Assembly (NCBI RefSeq): GCF_016862555.1
Contig: NZ_BONE01000032.1
Span: 1 to 64,000, forward strand
Direction of reading: 5' to 3'
DNA length: 64,000 nt
Source: Asanoa siamensis
Lineage (GTDB): Bacteria > Actinomycetota > Actinomycetes > Mycobacteriales > Micromonosporaceae
Shown in pieces: positions 1-8,801 of the stretch. Numbering within the stretch: the stretch's first letter is position 1; each line of letters begins with the position of its first letter. The notes under the pieces were generated by a model. That model ran no database searches and was not told where the DNA came from. It saw only the letters and a list, made by a program, of their open reading frames with translations. The translations under genes and the position numbers were made by a program.

Positions 1-624
1 GCCTTCACCTGGCACCTCGACGGCATCGACACCACGACCGACATCGCCCTCGCGGCCGAAGGCGAGGACACCACCGTGATCGCCGTCGACCAGAGCCACT
101 TCGACTTCGCCGACGTGATGAGCGGCAACATCCGCGGCGTCCTCCAGACCTTCTGGGCGCTGTCGATCGGCAACCTGGTCGACCACCTCGAGGGCCGGTC
201 GCTGACCCCCAAGGTCGACTTCACCAGCAGCGAGTTCCGGGCGGCCTTCGAGGTCGACGCTCCCGCGGACCGCGTCTTCGCCTCGCTCGTCGACTCGGAC
301 CAGGCGACCGAGTGGTTCGGCTTCCCGGTCGGCATCGAGCCGTGGGAGGGCGGCCGGTTCGCGATGGGCGGCCTGGAGAACAACCCCCAGCCGGCAAAGA
401 TCCTCGAACTGGTGCCGGACACCAAGCTCTCGGTCGACTTCGGCCCGACGGGCGTCGGCACCTGGGAGCTCGCCGGCTCCGGCGGCAAGACCCGGATCAC
501 CCTGGTCCAGAGCGGCTTCGACACGACCAACCCGCCCTACGCGGCCTGGGGCGGCGTGCTCTCGGGCGCCGCGGGCCTGCGCCGCTACCACGAGGGCCTC
601 CCCCAGGTCTGGCTAGCGGTCTGA
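1..624 (+). CDS. Tandem SRPBCC (AHSA1-like) domain protein, 5'-truncated by window edge
   Basis: The frame is open from base 1 to a TGA at 622-624, so the start lies upstream. The first ~55 visible residues look like the end of one SRPBCC/AHSA1 domain, with the usual terminal helix ('LVDHLEGR'). The next ~125 residues form a second domain that starts with a typical 'AAFEVDAPADRVFASLVD' strand-helix. SRPBCC folds bind hydrophobic ligands in a helix-grip cavity; AHSA1-like members are often stress-related or regulator partners. No ligand can be named. An ATG at 112 is internal to the first domain and is not a credible start. Confidence 0.75.
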   Translation, partial: AFTWHLDGIDTTTDIALAAEGEDTTVIAVDQSHFDFADVMSGNIRGVLQTFWALSIGNLVDHLEGRSLTPKVDFTSSEFRAAFEVDAPADRVFASLVDSDQATEWFGFPVGIEPWEGGRFAMGGLENNPQPAKILELVPDTKLSVDFGPTGVGTWELAGSGGKTRITLVQSGFDTTNPPYAAWGGVLSGAAGLRRYHEGLPQVWLAV

Positions 625-665
625 CGACCCGGGTGTAAGCCCACGCGGACACCCGAAGACCCACC

Positions 666-705
666 GGGCTCGGCCACCGCCCACACCGGGACGGCGGCCG
701 AGCCC
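666..705. terminator. Hairpin between convergent genes, probable bidirectional terminator
   Basis: Arms GGGCTCGGCC (666-675) and GGCCGAGCCC (696-705) are perfectly complementary around a 20-base loop. The hairpin lies between the end of the SRPBCC gene (624) and the 3' end of the leftward FAD oxidase (818). There is no clear T-tract, as is common in high-GC actinomycetes. Confidence 0.5.
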
Positions 706-765
706 GCAGGCCGTCCCGGGCCGAGCACACACCGCGTCGGCGTGCGGGCCTGCCGGCTCGCGCGA

Positions 766-818
766 GGGCCAAGGCCAAGGCCAAGCCCAGGGCCAAGGCC
801 AAGCCCAAGGCCCAAGGT
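766..818. repeat. Imperfect GGCCAA/GCCCAA hexamer tandem repeat
   Basis: About eight imperfect copies of a GGCCAA or GCCCAA hexamer run directly into the stop codon of the leftward FAD oxidase. The tract is strongly purine/pyrimidine patterned and has no coding signal of its own. It may be slippage-generated and variable in length between strains. Confidence 0.6.
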
Positions 819-2161
819 CAGGCCGGCTTCGCCAGGACCGAGTCCGGGTCGTAGCGCCAGCGGACTTCCGCCAGGCGGGTGTTGGCGCCTTCTGACCAGA
901 CCGTGGCCAGGCGTTCGGGCGTTGTCGGTAGGCCCATCATGTTGGGGTTGTTGTCTGTGCGTGACCAGCGCCCCAACGCCTCCCGCACGTCGTAGGCCGC
1001 GTCGGGCAGAGGCTTCGCGAACAGGTCCGGCCGCACCCCCACCATCCCCAGGGCGAAGCTCGCCCCGCGGCCCGCCACCGCCGACCCGCCCTCGACGTCG
1101 CGGGACACCGCGCCGCCGAGGTGGCGTAGCTCGACCGCCACGAACGGTGAGTCGACGCCCGCGCCGAAGAAGGACAGGAACGTCGTCACGAAGTCCTGGT
1201 CGATCGGGTCGAGCAGGGCGCCGAAGTATTGGCTCGCCGCCGGCACCGTCGAGTCGTTGTGGATCGAGGCGATCGCCGCCGCCGGCATCTCGCCGAGCAT
1301 GTCCAGGTAGACCGGCGCGGCCGCCCGCAGCGGCGCCGCCAGCGACGCGCCGGCGTCGACCGGCCCCGGGTAGGCGAACCGCAGCGTCAGCAGCGTGCGC
1401 CCGCGCAGCGCCTCGGGGATCTGCTCGAACGGCGGCATCCGGATGATCGCCGCGCTGGTCGAGACCTGCTCGTCGGCGGTCGCCGTCCAGGCGACCCAGG
1501 CCCGCAGCGCCGCCTCGATGTCGGCGACGTCGAAGAAGAGCGACCCGCCGTAGAGCGTCGCCAGCGACACCAGCCGAATCCGCATCGCGGTCACCACGCC
1601 GAGGCCCCACTTGCCGCCGCGCAGCGCCCAGAACAGGTCGGCGTGGTCGGTCGCGCTGGCCTCGACGATCTCGCCGGCCCCCGTCACCACCGTGAAGCTC
1701 TCGACGTGGTCGGACGCGACGCCGTGGCTGCGCACCAGCGGCCCGAACCCGCCGCCGGTCACCAGCCCGACGACACCGACCGTGGACGCGGCACCGGCGA
1801 TCGGCGCCAGCCCGTGCGCGGCGGCCGCCGCGACGACGTTGCCCCACACCTGGCCGGCGCCGACGGTCGCGGTGCGGGCGGTCGGGTCGACGGTCAGCCC
1901 GTCGAGCCGCCGGGTGGTGATCAGCATCCCCGAGGTGATCGAGGACTCGGCACCGTGGCCGGTGCTCTGGACGTGGACGTGCATCCCGTGGTCGCCGGCC
2001 CACCGGACCGCGGCCGCGACGTCGTCGGCCGACGTCGCCCCCACCACGAGATCCGGGGTGTGGGTGGCGACCAGGTTGAACGCGGCGACCTCGTCGGCAT
2101 AGCCCTCGTCGTAAGGGGCCAGCACGGGGCCTCTCACCTGAGCCGACAGGGTGGAAGTCAT
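818..2161 (-). CDS. FAD-linked oxidoreductase, BBE/PCMH type
   Basis: A 447-residue flavoprotein of the berberine-bridge/6-hydroxynicotine-oxidase-like family. The PCMH FAD-binding fold covers roughly residues 35-210, and the C-terminal BBE segment ends with the typical 'VRWRYDPDSVL'. His69 in 'STGHG' is the likely site of 8-alpha-histidyl FAD attachment. The Cys of bicovalent members is not visible, since the matching region reads 'GAASTVGVVGLVTGGGFG'. The ATG at 2161 is chosen because GGAGGAG sits just upstream and the homology begins there; the frame stays open further upstream but that part is non-coding in character. The gene is divergent from crcB. Substrate unknown; members oxidise alcohols, amines or sugars with O2. 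Confidence 0.85.
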   Translation of the reverse strand: MTSTLSAQVRGPVLAPYDEGYADEVAAFNLVATHTPDLVVGATSADDVAAAVRWAGDHGMHVHVQSTGHGAESSITSGMLITTRRLDGLTVDPTARTATVGAGQVWGNVVAAAAAHGLAPIAGAASTVGVVGLVTGGGFGPLVRSHGVASDHVESFTVVTGAGEIVEASATDHADLFWALRGGKWGLGVVTAMRIRLVSLATLYGGSLFFDVADIEAALRAWVAWTATADEQVSTSAAIIRMPPFEQIPEALRGRTLLTLRFAYPGPVDAGASLAAPLRAAAPVYLDMLGEMPAAAIASIHNDSTVPAASQYFGALLDPIDQDFVTTFLSFFGAGVDSPFVAVELRHLGGAVSRDVEGGSAVAGRGASFALGMVGVRPDLFAKPLPDAAYDVREALGRWSRTDNNPNMMGLPTTPERLATVWSEGANTRLAEVRWRYDPDSVLAKPA

Positions 2162-2255
2162 GGCACTCCTCCGTTGGCGGGTGTGTGTCCCGTCTGTTCT
2201 ATCCGCCGGGTGCGACATTCCCACTACCATCGTGACGGGCGGCGGGGGGAGATTC

Positions 2256-2729
2256 ATGAGGTTTACGCGGCCCACGCCGGGTCTGCCCACCGACTCCGAC
2301 ATCGACCTCGCCGTCCCGCGGCAACGCGCCGAACCCCAGTGGCCCGTGCTGGCCGTGATCTCGGTGGGCGGCATCGGCGGAGCGCTCGCCCGGTACGGCA
2401 TCGGCCACGCCTGGCCCACCCCGCCCGGTGACTTCCCATGGGCCACTTTCGTCGTCAACGTCACCGGCTGTCTGCTGATCGGCGCCCTGATGGTGCTGGT
2501 TACCGACCTCTTCCCCCACCGGCGCCTGCTCCGCCCGTTCCTCGGCGTCGGCGTCCTCGGCGGTTACACGACCTTCTCCACGTACGCGGTCGAGATCCGG
2601 AACCTGATCGCGGCCGGCGCACCCGCCACCGCCGCGGCCTACCTGCTGGGGACGGTGGCCGCCGCCTGCCTGGCGGTGTTCGTCGGCATGACCGCGGCCC
2701 GGTTCGTCACGTGGCTGGTGACGGCATGA
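2256..2729 (+). CDS. crcB: Fluoride channel subunit CrcB/Fluc (first of pair)
   Basis: A 157-residue membrane protein with four predicted helices after a ~45-residue hydrophilic N-terminal extension. Family motifs 'NVTGCLLIGAL' and 'GGYTTFSTYAVE' line the fluoride pore in characterised Fluc channels. The ATG at 2256 follows GGGGGA at 2245-2250. The gene overlaps the next crcB by ATGA, so the two are translationally coupled. Actinobacteria often carry two crcB genes whose products form a heterodimeric antiparallel fluoride exporter. No fluoride riboswitch is evident in the leader. Confidence 0.92.
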   Translation: MRFTRPTPGLPTDSDIDLAVPRQRAEPQWPVLAVISVGGIGGALARYGIGHAWPTPPGDFPWATFVVNVTGCLLIGALMVLVTDLFPHRRLLRPFLGVGVLGGYTTFSTYAVEIRNLIAAGAPATAAAYLLGTVAAACLAVFVGMTAARFVTWLVTA

Positions 2730-3091
2730 CCGTGCTGTTCATCGCGCTCGGCGCGGCCGTCGGCGCACCGGCGCGCTACCTGACCGACCGCTGGATCCAG
2801 CGCCTGCACGGCGGCCGCTTCCCGTTCGGCACGCTCACGGTCAACGTGCTCGGCTCGCTGATCCTGGGCCTGGCCGCCGGTGGCACGGCCACCACGACAG
2901 GGGTGTACGCACTGGTCGGCACCGGCTTCTGCGGCGCCCTGACCACGTACTCCACGTTCGGCTACGAGACCGTCCGCCTGCTCGAGAGCCGCGCACCGCG
3001 CCGCGCGCTAGCCAACGCGGCTGTGAGCATCGCCGCCGGCCTCGGCGCGGCGTTCGCCGGCGTCGCCATCGGCACGGCGGTCTGGCACTGA
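2726..3091 (+). CDS. crcB: Fluoride channel subunit CrcB/Fluc (second of pair)
   Basis: A 121-residue protein of normal CrcB length with four membrane segments. It carries 'NVLGSLILGL' and 'GALTTYSTFGYE', the Asn-Gly and Thr/Ser-Phe elements of the family. Its ATG overlaps the preceding stop (ATGA at 2726-2729). Divergence from the first copy suggests a heterodimer rather than a recent duplication. Its last 84 bases overlap the 3' end of the convergent MFS gene. Confidence 0.92.
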   Translation: MTVLFIALGAAVGAPARYLTDRWIQRLHGGRFPFGTLTVNVLGSLILGLAAGGTATTTGVYALVGTGFCGALTTYSTFGYETVRLLESRAPRRALANAAVSIAAGLGAAFAGVAIGTAVWH

Positions 3092-4240
3092 CGACCCGGC
3101 CAGCACACCGAACACGATGGTGACGAGACCGAAGACCACCAGCGCCAGGTACGGCACCCGGAAGTCACCGGTCAGGTCGTGCAGGAAGCCCACCGCGACC
3201 GGCCCGACCGCGGCCAGCAGGTAGCCGACGAAGAACGCCATGCCGGAGGCCCGCGGCGTGTCGGCCGGCGTCGGCGCGATCTGCCCGACCACCGTCAACG
3301 CCAGCGAGAAGTTGGCGCCGACCCCGACCCCCAGCACCCCGGCCCAGACCGCCGGCGCGGCCAGCGGCGCGACGCCGATCAGCCCGAGCGAGACGATGGC
3401 CAGCAGCAGCCCGACGACGATGGCCGGCCGCGGGTCCCGCCGGGCCAGCGCCGGCGCCACCAGCGCGGCGACCACCTGGGTCGCGCTGAACAGCGCGAGC
3501 AGCCCACCGGCCTCCGCCGCCGACCAGCCGAGCTCGGTGTAGCGCGCGGCCAGCCAGGCCAGCGGCGCGTAGTAGAGCAGCGACTGCGACCCCATGTAGA
3601 GGGTCACCATCCAGGCACCGCGGTCCCGCCACGGCGACCACCCCGCGACGCGCGCCGTCGCCGCCGGCTGCCGTGAGGCGGACGCCGGCCGGACGACCAG
3701 CCAGACCACCAGCGCCAGCGCGGCCGGCACCGCCCAGATCGCCAGCGCCACCCGCCACGACCCGCCCAGCGCCGTGCGCAGCGGCTCGGTGCCGCCCGCA
3801 CCGATCAGCGCGCCCGAGATCAGCGCGGTCGTGTAGAGCCCGGTCACCGGGCCCACCCGTTCCGGGAAGCGGGCCCGCACCAGCGCCGGCATCAACGCGC
3901 CACCGACCGCGATCGCCACGCCGGCGAGCACGGTCGCGACGTAGAGCAGGCCCACCCCGAGCAGGGGACGGACCGCCGTCGCCACGGTCAGGAGCGCCAG
4001 CGCGAGCGCCATCGTCCGCCCGGTGCCCCAGCGCACCGCGGCCCACGCGGCGGCCGGCGCGAACAACCCCATGCAGACGACCGGCACCGACGTCAGCACC
4101 CCGGCGGCCGACCCCGACAGCCCGAGCGACGCGCGCACCGCGTCGACGATCGGGGGCACGGACGCGATGGCGGGCCGGAGGTTGACCGCGGCGAGCAGCA
4201 CCGCCGCCAGCCAGGCGGCCGCGGACCAGCGGGATCTCAC
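3008..4240 (-). CDS. MFS transporter, CynX/NimT-like
   Basis: A 410-residue carrier with about 12 hydrophobic segments; 'NLRPAIASVPPIVD' near the N-terminus is typical of the cyanate/nitroimidazole (CynX/NimT) MFS branch. The GTG at 4240 overlaps the pobA stop as GTGA, making this the last gene of the leftward aromatic operon. Its place there suggests import or export of an aromatic acid or aldehyde, which is inference. The hydrophilic C-terminal tail is read from DNA that also encodes the end of the convergent crcB. Confidence 0.85.
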   Translation of the reverse strand: MRSRWSAAAWLAAVLLAAVNLRPAIASVPPIVDAVRASLGLSGSAAGVLTSVPVVCMGLFAPAAAWAAVRWGTGRTMALALALLTVATAVRPLLGVGLLYVATVLAGVAIAVGGALMPALVRARFPERVGPVTGLYTTALISGALIGAGGTEPLRTALGGSWRVALAIWAVPAALALVVWLVVRPASASRQPAATARVAGWSPWRDRGAWMVTLYMGSQSLLYYAPLAWLAARYTELGWSAAEAGGLLALFSATQVVAALVAPALARRDPRPAIVVGLLLAIVSLGLIGVAPLAAPAVWAGVLGVGVGANFSLALTVVGQIAPTPADTPRASGMAFFVGYLLAAVGPVAVGFLHDLTGDFRVPYLALVVFGLVTIVFGVLAGSSVPDRRADGDAGERRAEAGGDAHSRVG

Positions 4241-5409
4241 GGGAATGGGAAGCCGACGTAGTTCTCGGCCAGCGACGTCGCCGCGGCCCGCGACGACGTG
4301 ACGTAGCGGAGCTGGCTGAGCTGCAGCGCCAGGTCGAACGGGTCGTCGCCGGTCGGGTGCAGCATCGAGGTCATCCACCAGGAGAAGTGCTGCACGCGCC
4401 AGACCCGGCGCAGGCAGGTCGCCGAGTACGCGTCGAGCCCGGCCCGGTCGCCGCCGGCGTACCAACTGGTCAGCGCGTCCGCCAGCACCTTGACGTCGGC
4501 GACCGCGAGGTTCAGCCCCTTGGCCCCGGTGGGCGGCACGATGTGCGCGGCGTCGCCGGCCAGGAACAGCCGCCCGTACTGCATCGGAGACACGACGAAG
4601 CTGCGCATCGCGGCGACCGAGCGCTCCAGGATCGGGCCGTCGGCCAGCTCCCACGCGTCGTCACGGTCGAGCCGCGCCCGCAGCTCGCTCCAGATCCGCT
4701 CGTCGGGCCACTCGTCGAGGTCCTCGTCGGGCCGGACCTGCAGGTAAAGACGGGTCACCGCGGGCGAGCGCATGCTGTGCAGCGCGAACCCCCGCGGGCT
4801 GTGCGCATAGATCAGCTCGTCGGACGACGGCGGGGCCTGGGCCAGGATGCCCAACCAGGCGTGCGGGTAGTCGCGTTGGTGCACGGTCAGCACCCCGGGC
4901 GGGATCGCGGCCCGCGACACGCCGTGGAACCCGTCGCACCCGGCGATCACGTCGCACACCAGTTCCTGGGCCACCCCGGCGGCATCTACATAGGACACAA
5001 ACGGAGCGCCCGAGGAGAGACCTGACAGAGCGACGGACGACACCGAGAAGTGCAGCGGCCCGTCCCACGCGGCGATCAGGTCCTTGACCACCTCGTGCTG
5101 CCCGTAGATGGTGATCTCCCGCCCGGCCAGCTCCGTCAGCGGGATGCGGTGCGCCGTACGCTCGAAGAGCAGCTCGATCCCGTGGTGCACCATCCGCTCA
5201 CGGTGCAGCCGGTCGGCCAGGCCCAGCGAGGTGAGCAGGTCGACCGTGCCGTGCTCCAGCACGCCGGCCCGGATCCGCGCCTCCACATAGGACCGCGACT
5301 GGCGCTCCAGCACCACGCAGTCGATGCCGCGCTGCCGAAGCAGGTGGGCGAGCACCAGGCCGGCCGGGCCGGCCCCGATGATGCCCACCTGCGTCCGGGT
5401 CGTCCGCAC
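4237..5409 (-). CDS. pobA: 4-hydroxybenzoate 3-monooxygenase
   Basis: Cytosolic FAD monooxygenase that converts 4-hydroxybenzoate, NAD(P)H and O2 to protocatechuate. At 390 residues it matches PobA (about 390). Visible motifs are the dinucleotide fold GAGPAG (residues 12-17), 'RIRAGVLEHGTVDLL' after the first strand pair (typical of PobA), and the second FAD motif 'LFLAGDAAHIVPPTGAKG' near residue 285. The GTG at 5409 lies two bases after the stop of the upstream methyltransferase gene, and the downstream MFS gene overlaps by GTGA. Its product is the substrate of PcaGH encoded across the divergent promoter, linking the two operons. Confidence 0.93.
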   Translation of the reverse strand: MRTTRTQVGIIGAGPAGLVLAHLLRQRGIDCVVLERQSRSYVEARIRAGVLEHGTVDLLTSLGLADRLHRERMVHHGIELLFERTAHRIPLTELAGREITIYGQHEVVKDLIAAWDGPLHFSVSSVALSGLSSGAPFVSYVDAAGVAQELVCDVIAGCDGFHGVSRAAIPPGVLTVHQRDYPHAWLGILAQAPPSSDELIYAHSPRGFALHSMRSPAVTRLYLQVRPDEDLDEWPDERIWSELRARLDRDDAWELADGPILERSVAAMRSFVVSPMQYGRLFLAGDAAHIVPPTGAKGLNLAVADVKVLADALTSWYAGGDRAGLDAYSATCLRRVWRVQHFSWWMTSMLHPTGDDPFDLALQLSQLRYVTSSRAAATSLAENYVGFPFP

Positions 5410-5411
5410 GC

Positions 5412-6533
5412 TCAGCCCCACACCTCGTCGGCGGTCTCGGCGATCAGCCGGAGCTTGGCCACCTCGTCGTCGTAGCTCAGCGCGTTGCCCTCGACCGTCG
5501 ACGAGAACCCGCACTGCGGGGACAGGCAGAGCTGGTCGAGCGGCACGTATTTCGCCGCCTCGTCGATGCGGCGCTTGAGCGCGTCCTTGGTCTCGAGCTC
5601 GCCGCGCTTGGTCGTGACGAGGCCGAGCACCACCATCTTGCCCGGTGGCACGAACCGCAGCGGCGCGAAGCCGCCGGAGCGCTCGTCGTCGAACTCCAGG
5701 AAGAACCCGTCGACCGCGAGCTCCGAGAAGAGCGCCTCGGCGACGAAGTCGTAGCCACCCTCGGCCGCCCACGACGACCGGAAGTTGCCCCGGCACATGT
5801 GGGTGGTCACGGCCAGCCCCGCCGGCCGGTTCTCGATCGCCGCGTTGATCTGCTTGATGTAGCGCAGGTGCTGGTGCTCCGCGTCGTCGCCCCGCTCCGT
5901 GAGCTGCCGGCGCTGCTCGGGGTCGTTGAGGTAGGCCAGGCTGGTGTCGTCGAGCTGCAGGTAGCGGCAGCCCAGCTCGGCGACCGCGGCGACCTGCGCG
6001 GCGTACGCCGCCGACAGGTCGGCCCAGAACTGCTCCTCGTCGGGGTAGACGGCCGGATCGATGGACGCCTTGCCGCCCCGGTAGTGCACCATGCTCGGCG
6101 ACGGGATCGTCAGCTTCGGGGTGACACCGGAGTCCACCGTGGACGCGAGGAACGCGAAGTCCTCGCCGAAGATGGTCTTCTCCAGCCGGACCGGCCCGTC
6201 GACCGCCAGCGCCGCCGACGTGAAGTCGAGGTCGCCCTCCTTGTTGTGGAAGTGCACCCGGATCTTCTCGTCGGTGCTGTGGATGCCGCCGAGCTGGTAG
6301 ATGAAGTCCATGTGCCAGGACGTACGGCGGAACTCCCCGTCGGTCGCCGAGCGGAGCCCGACGTCGCCCTGCATCCCCACCACCTCGCGGATCGCGTCGT
6401 CCTCCACCGCCCGCAGCTCCTGCGCCGTGATGGCTCCGGCGGCCCGGTCGGCACGCGCCTTCAGCAGCCGTTCCGGGCGCAGCAGGCTGCCCACGTGGTC
6501 GGCCCGGAACGGCGGCGTGTCGCGCAACGTCAT
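5412..6533 (-). CDS. MetE-like cobalamin-independent methyltransferase family protein
   Basis: A 373-residue homologue of the C-terminal catalytic half of cobalamin-independent methionine synthase. It begins with 'PFRADHVGSLLRP', the usual N-terminus of the short single-domain members. Zinc ligands appear intact: His and Cys in 'THMCRGNF' and a later Cys in 'LSPQCGFSS'. MetE-type enzymes move a methyl group from a folate to a thiol. The short forms lack the N-terminal half of MetE and their donors are mostly unknown. It sits between the aldehyde dehydrogenase and pobA, so a role in handling methyl groups from methoxylated aromatics is possible but unproven. The ATG at 6533 follows GAGG; an in-frame GTG at 6542 is the alternative start. 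Confidence 0.85.
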   Translation of the reverse strand: MTLRDTPPFRADHVGSLLRPERLLKARADRAAGAITAQELRAVEDDAIREVVGMQGDVGLRSATDGEFRRTSWHMDFIYQLGGIHSTDEKIRVHFHNKEGDLDFTSAALAVDGPVRLEKTIFGEDFAFLASTVDSGVTPKLTIPSPSMVHYRGGKASIDPAVYPDEEQFWADLSAAYAAQVAAVAELGCRYLQLDDTSLAYLNDPEQRRQLTERGDDAEHQHLRYIKQINAAIENRPAGLAVTTHMCRGNFRSSWAAEGGYDFVAEALFSELAVDGFFLEFDDERSGGFAPLRFVPPGKMVVLGLVTTKRGELETKDALKRRIDEAAKYVPLDQLCLSPQCGFSSTVEGNALSYDDEVAKLRLIAETADEVWG

Positions 6534-6558
6534 CTCGTACACCTCACTGTGGAAGGGG

Positions 6559-8016
6559 TCAGAACGGGTAGGCCGGGATCTCGCCGCGCAGCGTGATCCA
6601 CCGCTGCTCGGTGAACGCGTCGAGGTTGCCGGCGCCGCCGAACCGCGCGCCGGTGCCGGAGTCGAGGATGCCGCCGAACGGTGCGACCGCCTCGTCGTTG
6701 ACCGTCTGGTCGTTGATGTGCACGATCCCGCTCGGGATCCGCTCGGCGAGCGCCAGCCCGCGCATCGCGTCGCCCGTCAGGATGCTCAGCGACAGCGCGT
6801 AGGCCGAGTCCGCGGCCAGGGCGGCCGCCTCGTCGACGGAGCCGAACCGGACGACCGGCGCGACCGGACCGAACACCTCCTGGGCGTACGCCGGCATGTC
6901 GGTGCGCACCTCGTCGAGCACCGTCGGCCGGTAGAACAGGCCGTCGTGGGTGCCGCCCGCGGCGAGCTTGGCGCCGGCGTCGACGGTCGCGGTGACCAGC
7001 GCGTGCACCTTGTCGCGCTGGCCGGCGTCGACCAGCGGGCCGAGCGCGACCTGCGCGGTGAACGGGTCACCGACCGGCAGGTGGTCGGCGTGCTCGGCGA
7101 GCGCCGCGACGTAGTCGTCGGCGATCCGCTCGTGCACCAGGTGCCGCCCGGCGGTCATGCAGATCTGGCCCTGGTGCAGGAAGGATCCCCAGGCGCCGGC
7201 GGAGACCGCGCGGTCCAGGTCGGCGTCGTCGAGCACGACGATCGCGGAGTTGCCGCCGAGCTCGAGGTGCACCCGCTTGAGGTGGCGGGCGGCGAGCTCG
7301 CCGACGTGCCGGCCGGTGGCGGTGGAGCCGGTGAACGAGATGACCCGGATCGCCGGCTCGGTGACCAGCGCGGAGCCGACGTCGGCCCCGCCCGGCAGCA
7401 CGTGCAGCAGCCCCGGCGGCAGGCCCGCCTCGGCGAACACCCGGGCGATCGCGAAGCCGCCGCTGACCGGGGTGCGCAGGTCGGGCTTGAGCACGACCGC
7501 GTTGCCGAGCGCCAGCGCCGGCGCCACCGAGCGGATCGACAGGATCAGCGGCACGTTGAACGGCGAGATCACGCCGACCACGCCGACCGGGACCCGCTTG
7601 AGCAGGCTCAGCCGCGGCTGGTTGCTCTGCAGGATCTCGCCGGCCGGCCGGTGGGCGAGCGCCGCGGCCTCGTAGCACTCCTGGGTCGCGACACCGACCG
7701 CGAAGTCGGCGAGCCCCGGCACCGCGCCGGTCTCCCGGACGACCCAGTCGCGCAACTCGGCGGCGTTGGCCTCGATCAGCGCGCCGGCCCGCCGCAGCAC
7801 GGCCGCGCGCTCCTCGAACGAGGTGGCCGCCCAGGCCCGCTGCGCGGCCGCGGCCGAGGCGGCGGCGCCCGACACGTCGCCCGCGTCGGCCACGCCGGCG
7901 CGGCCCAGCGCCGTGCCCGTCGCCTTCTCGAGAATCTCCGTCGACCCGCCGGACGGCGTGGCCCAGTCACCCGTGAACACCTTGCCGTCCCACAGGGCGG
8001 CGTCGAAGAACGTCAT
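6559..8016 (-). CDS. Aldehyde dehydrogenase, benzaldehyde dehydrogenase-like
   Basis: A 485-residue NAD(P)+-dependent aldehyde dehydrogenase. General-base Glu252 lies in 'LELGGNSA' and nucleophile Cys286 in 'GQICMTAGRH'. The cofactor-binding 'FTGSTATGR' and C-terminal 'APFGGILDSGTGARFGG' are like those of XylC-type benzaldehyde dehydrogenases. It would oxidise an aromatic aldehyde (for example 4-hydroxybenzaldehyde) to the acid used by PobA; the exact substrate is inferred from context. The ATG at 8016 overlaps the stop of the ABC ATPase gene (ATGA) and is preceded by GGAGGGAGC. It lies 25 bases before the next gene, within the same operon. Confidence 0.9.
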   Translation of the reverse strand: MTFFDAALWDGKVFTGDWATPSGGSTEILEKATGTALGRAGVADAGDVSGAAASAAAAQRAWAATSFEERAAVLRRAGALIEANAAELRDWVVRETGAVPGLADFAVGVATQECYEAAALAHRPAGEILQSNQPRLSLLKRVPVGVVGVISPFNVPLILSIRSVAPALALGNAVVLKPDLRTPVSGGFAIARVFAEAGLPPGLLHVLPGGADVGSALVTEPAIRVISFTGSTATGRHVGELAARHLKRVHLELGGNSAIVVLDDADLDRAVSAGAWGSFLHQGQICMTAGRHLVHERIADDYVAALAEHADHLPVGDPFTAQVALGPLVDAGQRDKVHALVTATVDAGAKLAAGGTHDGLFYRPTVLDEVRTDMPAYAQEVFGPVAPVVRFGSVDEAAALAADSAYALSLSILTGDAMRGLALAERIPSGIVHINDQTVNDEAVAPFGGILDSGTGARFGGAGNLDAFTEQRWITLRGEIPAYPF

Positions 8017-8801
8017 GCCGGTGCTCCCTCCGAAGCCGGTGCCTTCACCTTCTGGATGCGGGCGTAGACCTGGCCGCGCAACTCCGTGAACCGCGCGTCG
8101 GACCGCGTGGTGAGCTGGTCCCGGGTGGCCGGCAGGTCGATGGCCAGGTCCTCCGCCACCGTCGTCGGCGACGCCGACAGCACGATCACCCGCTGGCCGA
8201 GGTAGACCGCCTCGTCGATGTCGTGGGTGACGAACAGCAGCGTCACGCCCAGCCGCTGCCAGACCGCCCGGATCAGGTCCTCGAGGTCGGCCCGGGTCTG
8301 TGCGTCGACCGCCGCGAACGGCTCGTCCATCAACAGCACCTTCGGCTGGTACGCGATGGCCCGCGCGATCGCCACCCGCTGCTGCATGCCACCCGAGAGC
8401 TGCCACGGGTACGCGTTGTCCACGTCGGACAGACCGACCGCCGCGAGCGCCTCGTCGGCCAGCTTCCGCCGCTCCGCCCGGCCCATCCCCGCGGCCTTCA
8501 ACGGCAGTTCGACGTTGGCGCGCACCCGCAGCCACGGGAAGAGGCTGCGGCCGTATTCCTGGAACACCACCGCCAGGTCCTTCGGCGGCGCGGTGACCGG
8601 GGTGCCGCGCACCGACACCTCGCCCGAGGTGGCCGGCAGCAGCCCCGCCAGCACCCGCAGCAGTGTCGTCTTGCCGCAGCCGGACGGGCCGACCACGCAG
8701 GCGAACTGTCCTTCGGGGACGGTGAAGGTGAGGTCGCCGACCGCGGTCACCCGCCGGCCGTGCCCGTCGTACACCTTGTGCAGGTTCCTGACCTCCAGCA
8801 T
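8013..8801 (-). CDS. ABC transporter ATP-binding protein, NitT/TauT (SsuB) type
   Basis: A 262-residue ATPase with Walker A 'GPSGCGKTT', Q-loop 'VFQEYGRSLFPW', signature 'LSGGMQQR', Walker B 'VLLMDEPF' and switch His in 'FVTHDIDEA'. The 'LFPW' after the Q-loop is characteristic of the SsuB/TauB/NrtD branch. It powers the two permeases encoded just upstream. Its ATG at 8801 overlaps the preceding stop by one base; a GTG three bases earlier is possible. By context it belongs to an importer for an aromatic acid or aldehyde. Confidence 0.92.
   Translation of the reverse strand: MLEVRNLHKVYDGHGRRVTAVGDLTFTVPEGQFACVVGPSGCGKTTLLRVLAGLLPATSGEVSVRGTPVTAPPKDLAVVFQEYGRSLFPWLRVRANVELPLKAAGMGRAERRKLADEALAAVGLSDVDNAYPWQLSGGMQQRVAIARAIAYQPKVLLMDEPFAAVDAQTRADLEDLIRAVWQRLGVTLLFVTHDIDEAVYLGQRVIVLSASPTTVAEDLAIDLPATRDQLTTRSDARFTELRGQVYARIQKVKAPASEGAPA

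Noticed and set aside
585-2003. Long opposite-frame coding candidates over the FAD oxidase, and similar ones over most genes
   Set aside because: They are rich in Arg, Ala, Gly and Pro, have no homology signal, and are the expected by-product of about 72% GC with strong third-position bias.
2162-2255. Possible fluoride riboswitch before crcB
   Set aside because: The short leader shows none of the conserved crcB-motif segments or pseudoknot pairing that I could recognise; only a GGGGGA ribosome site is clear.
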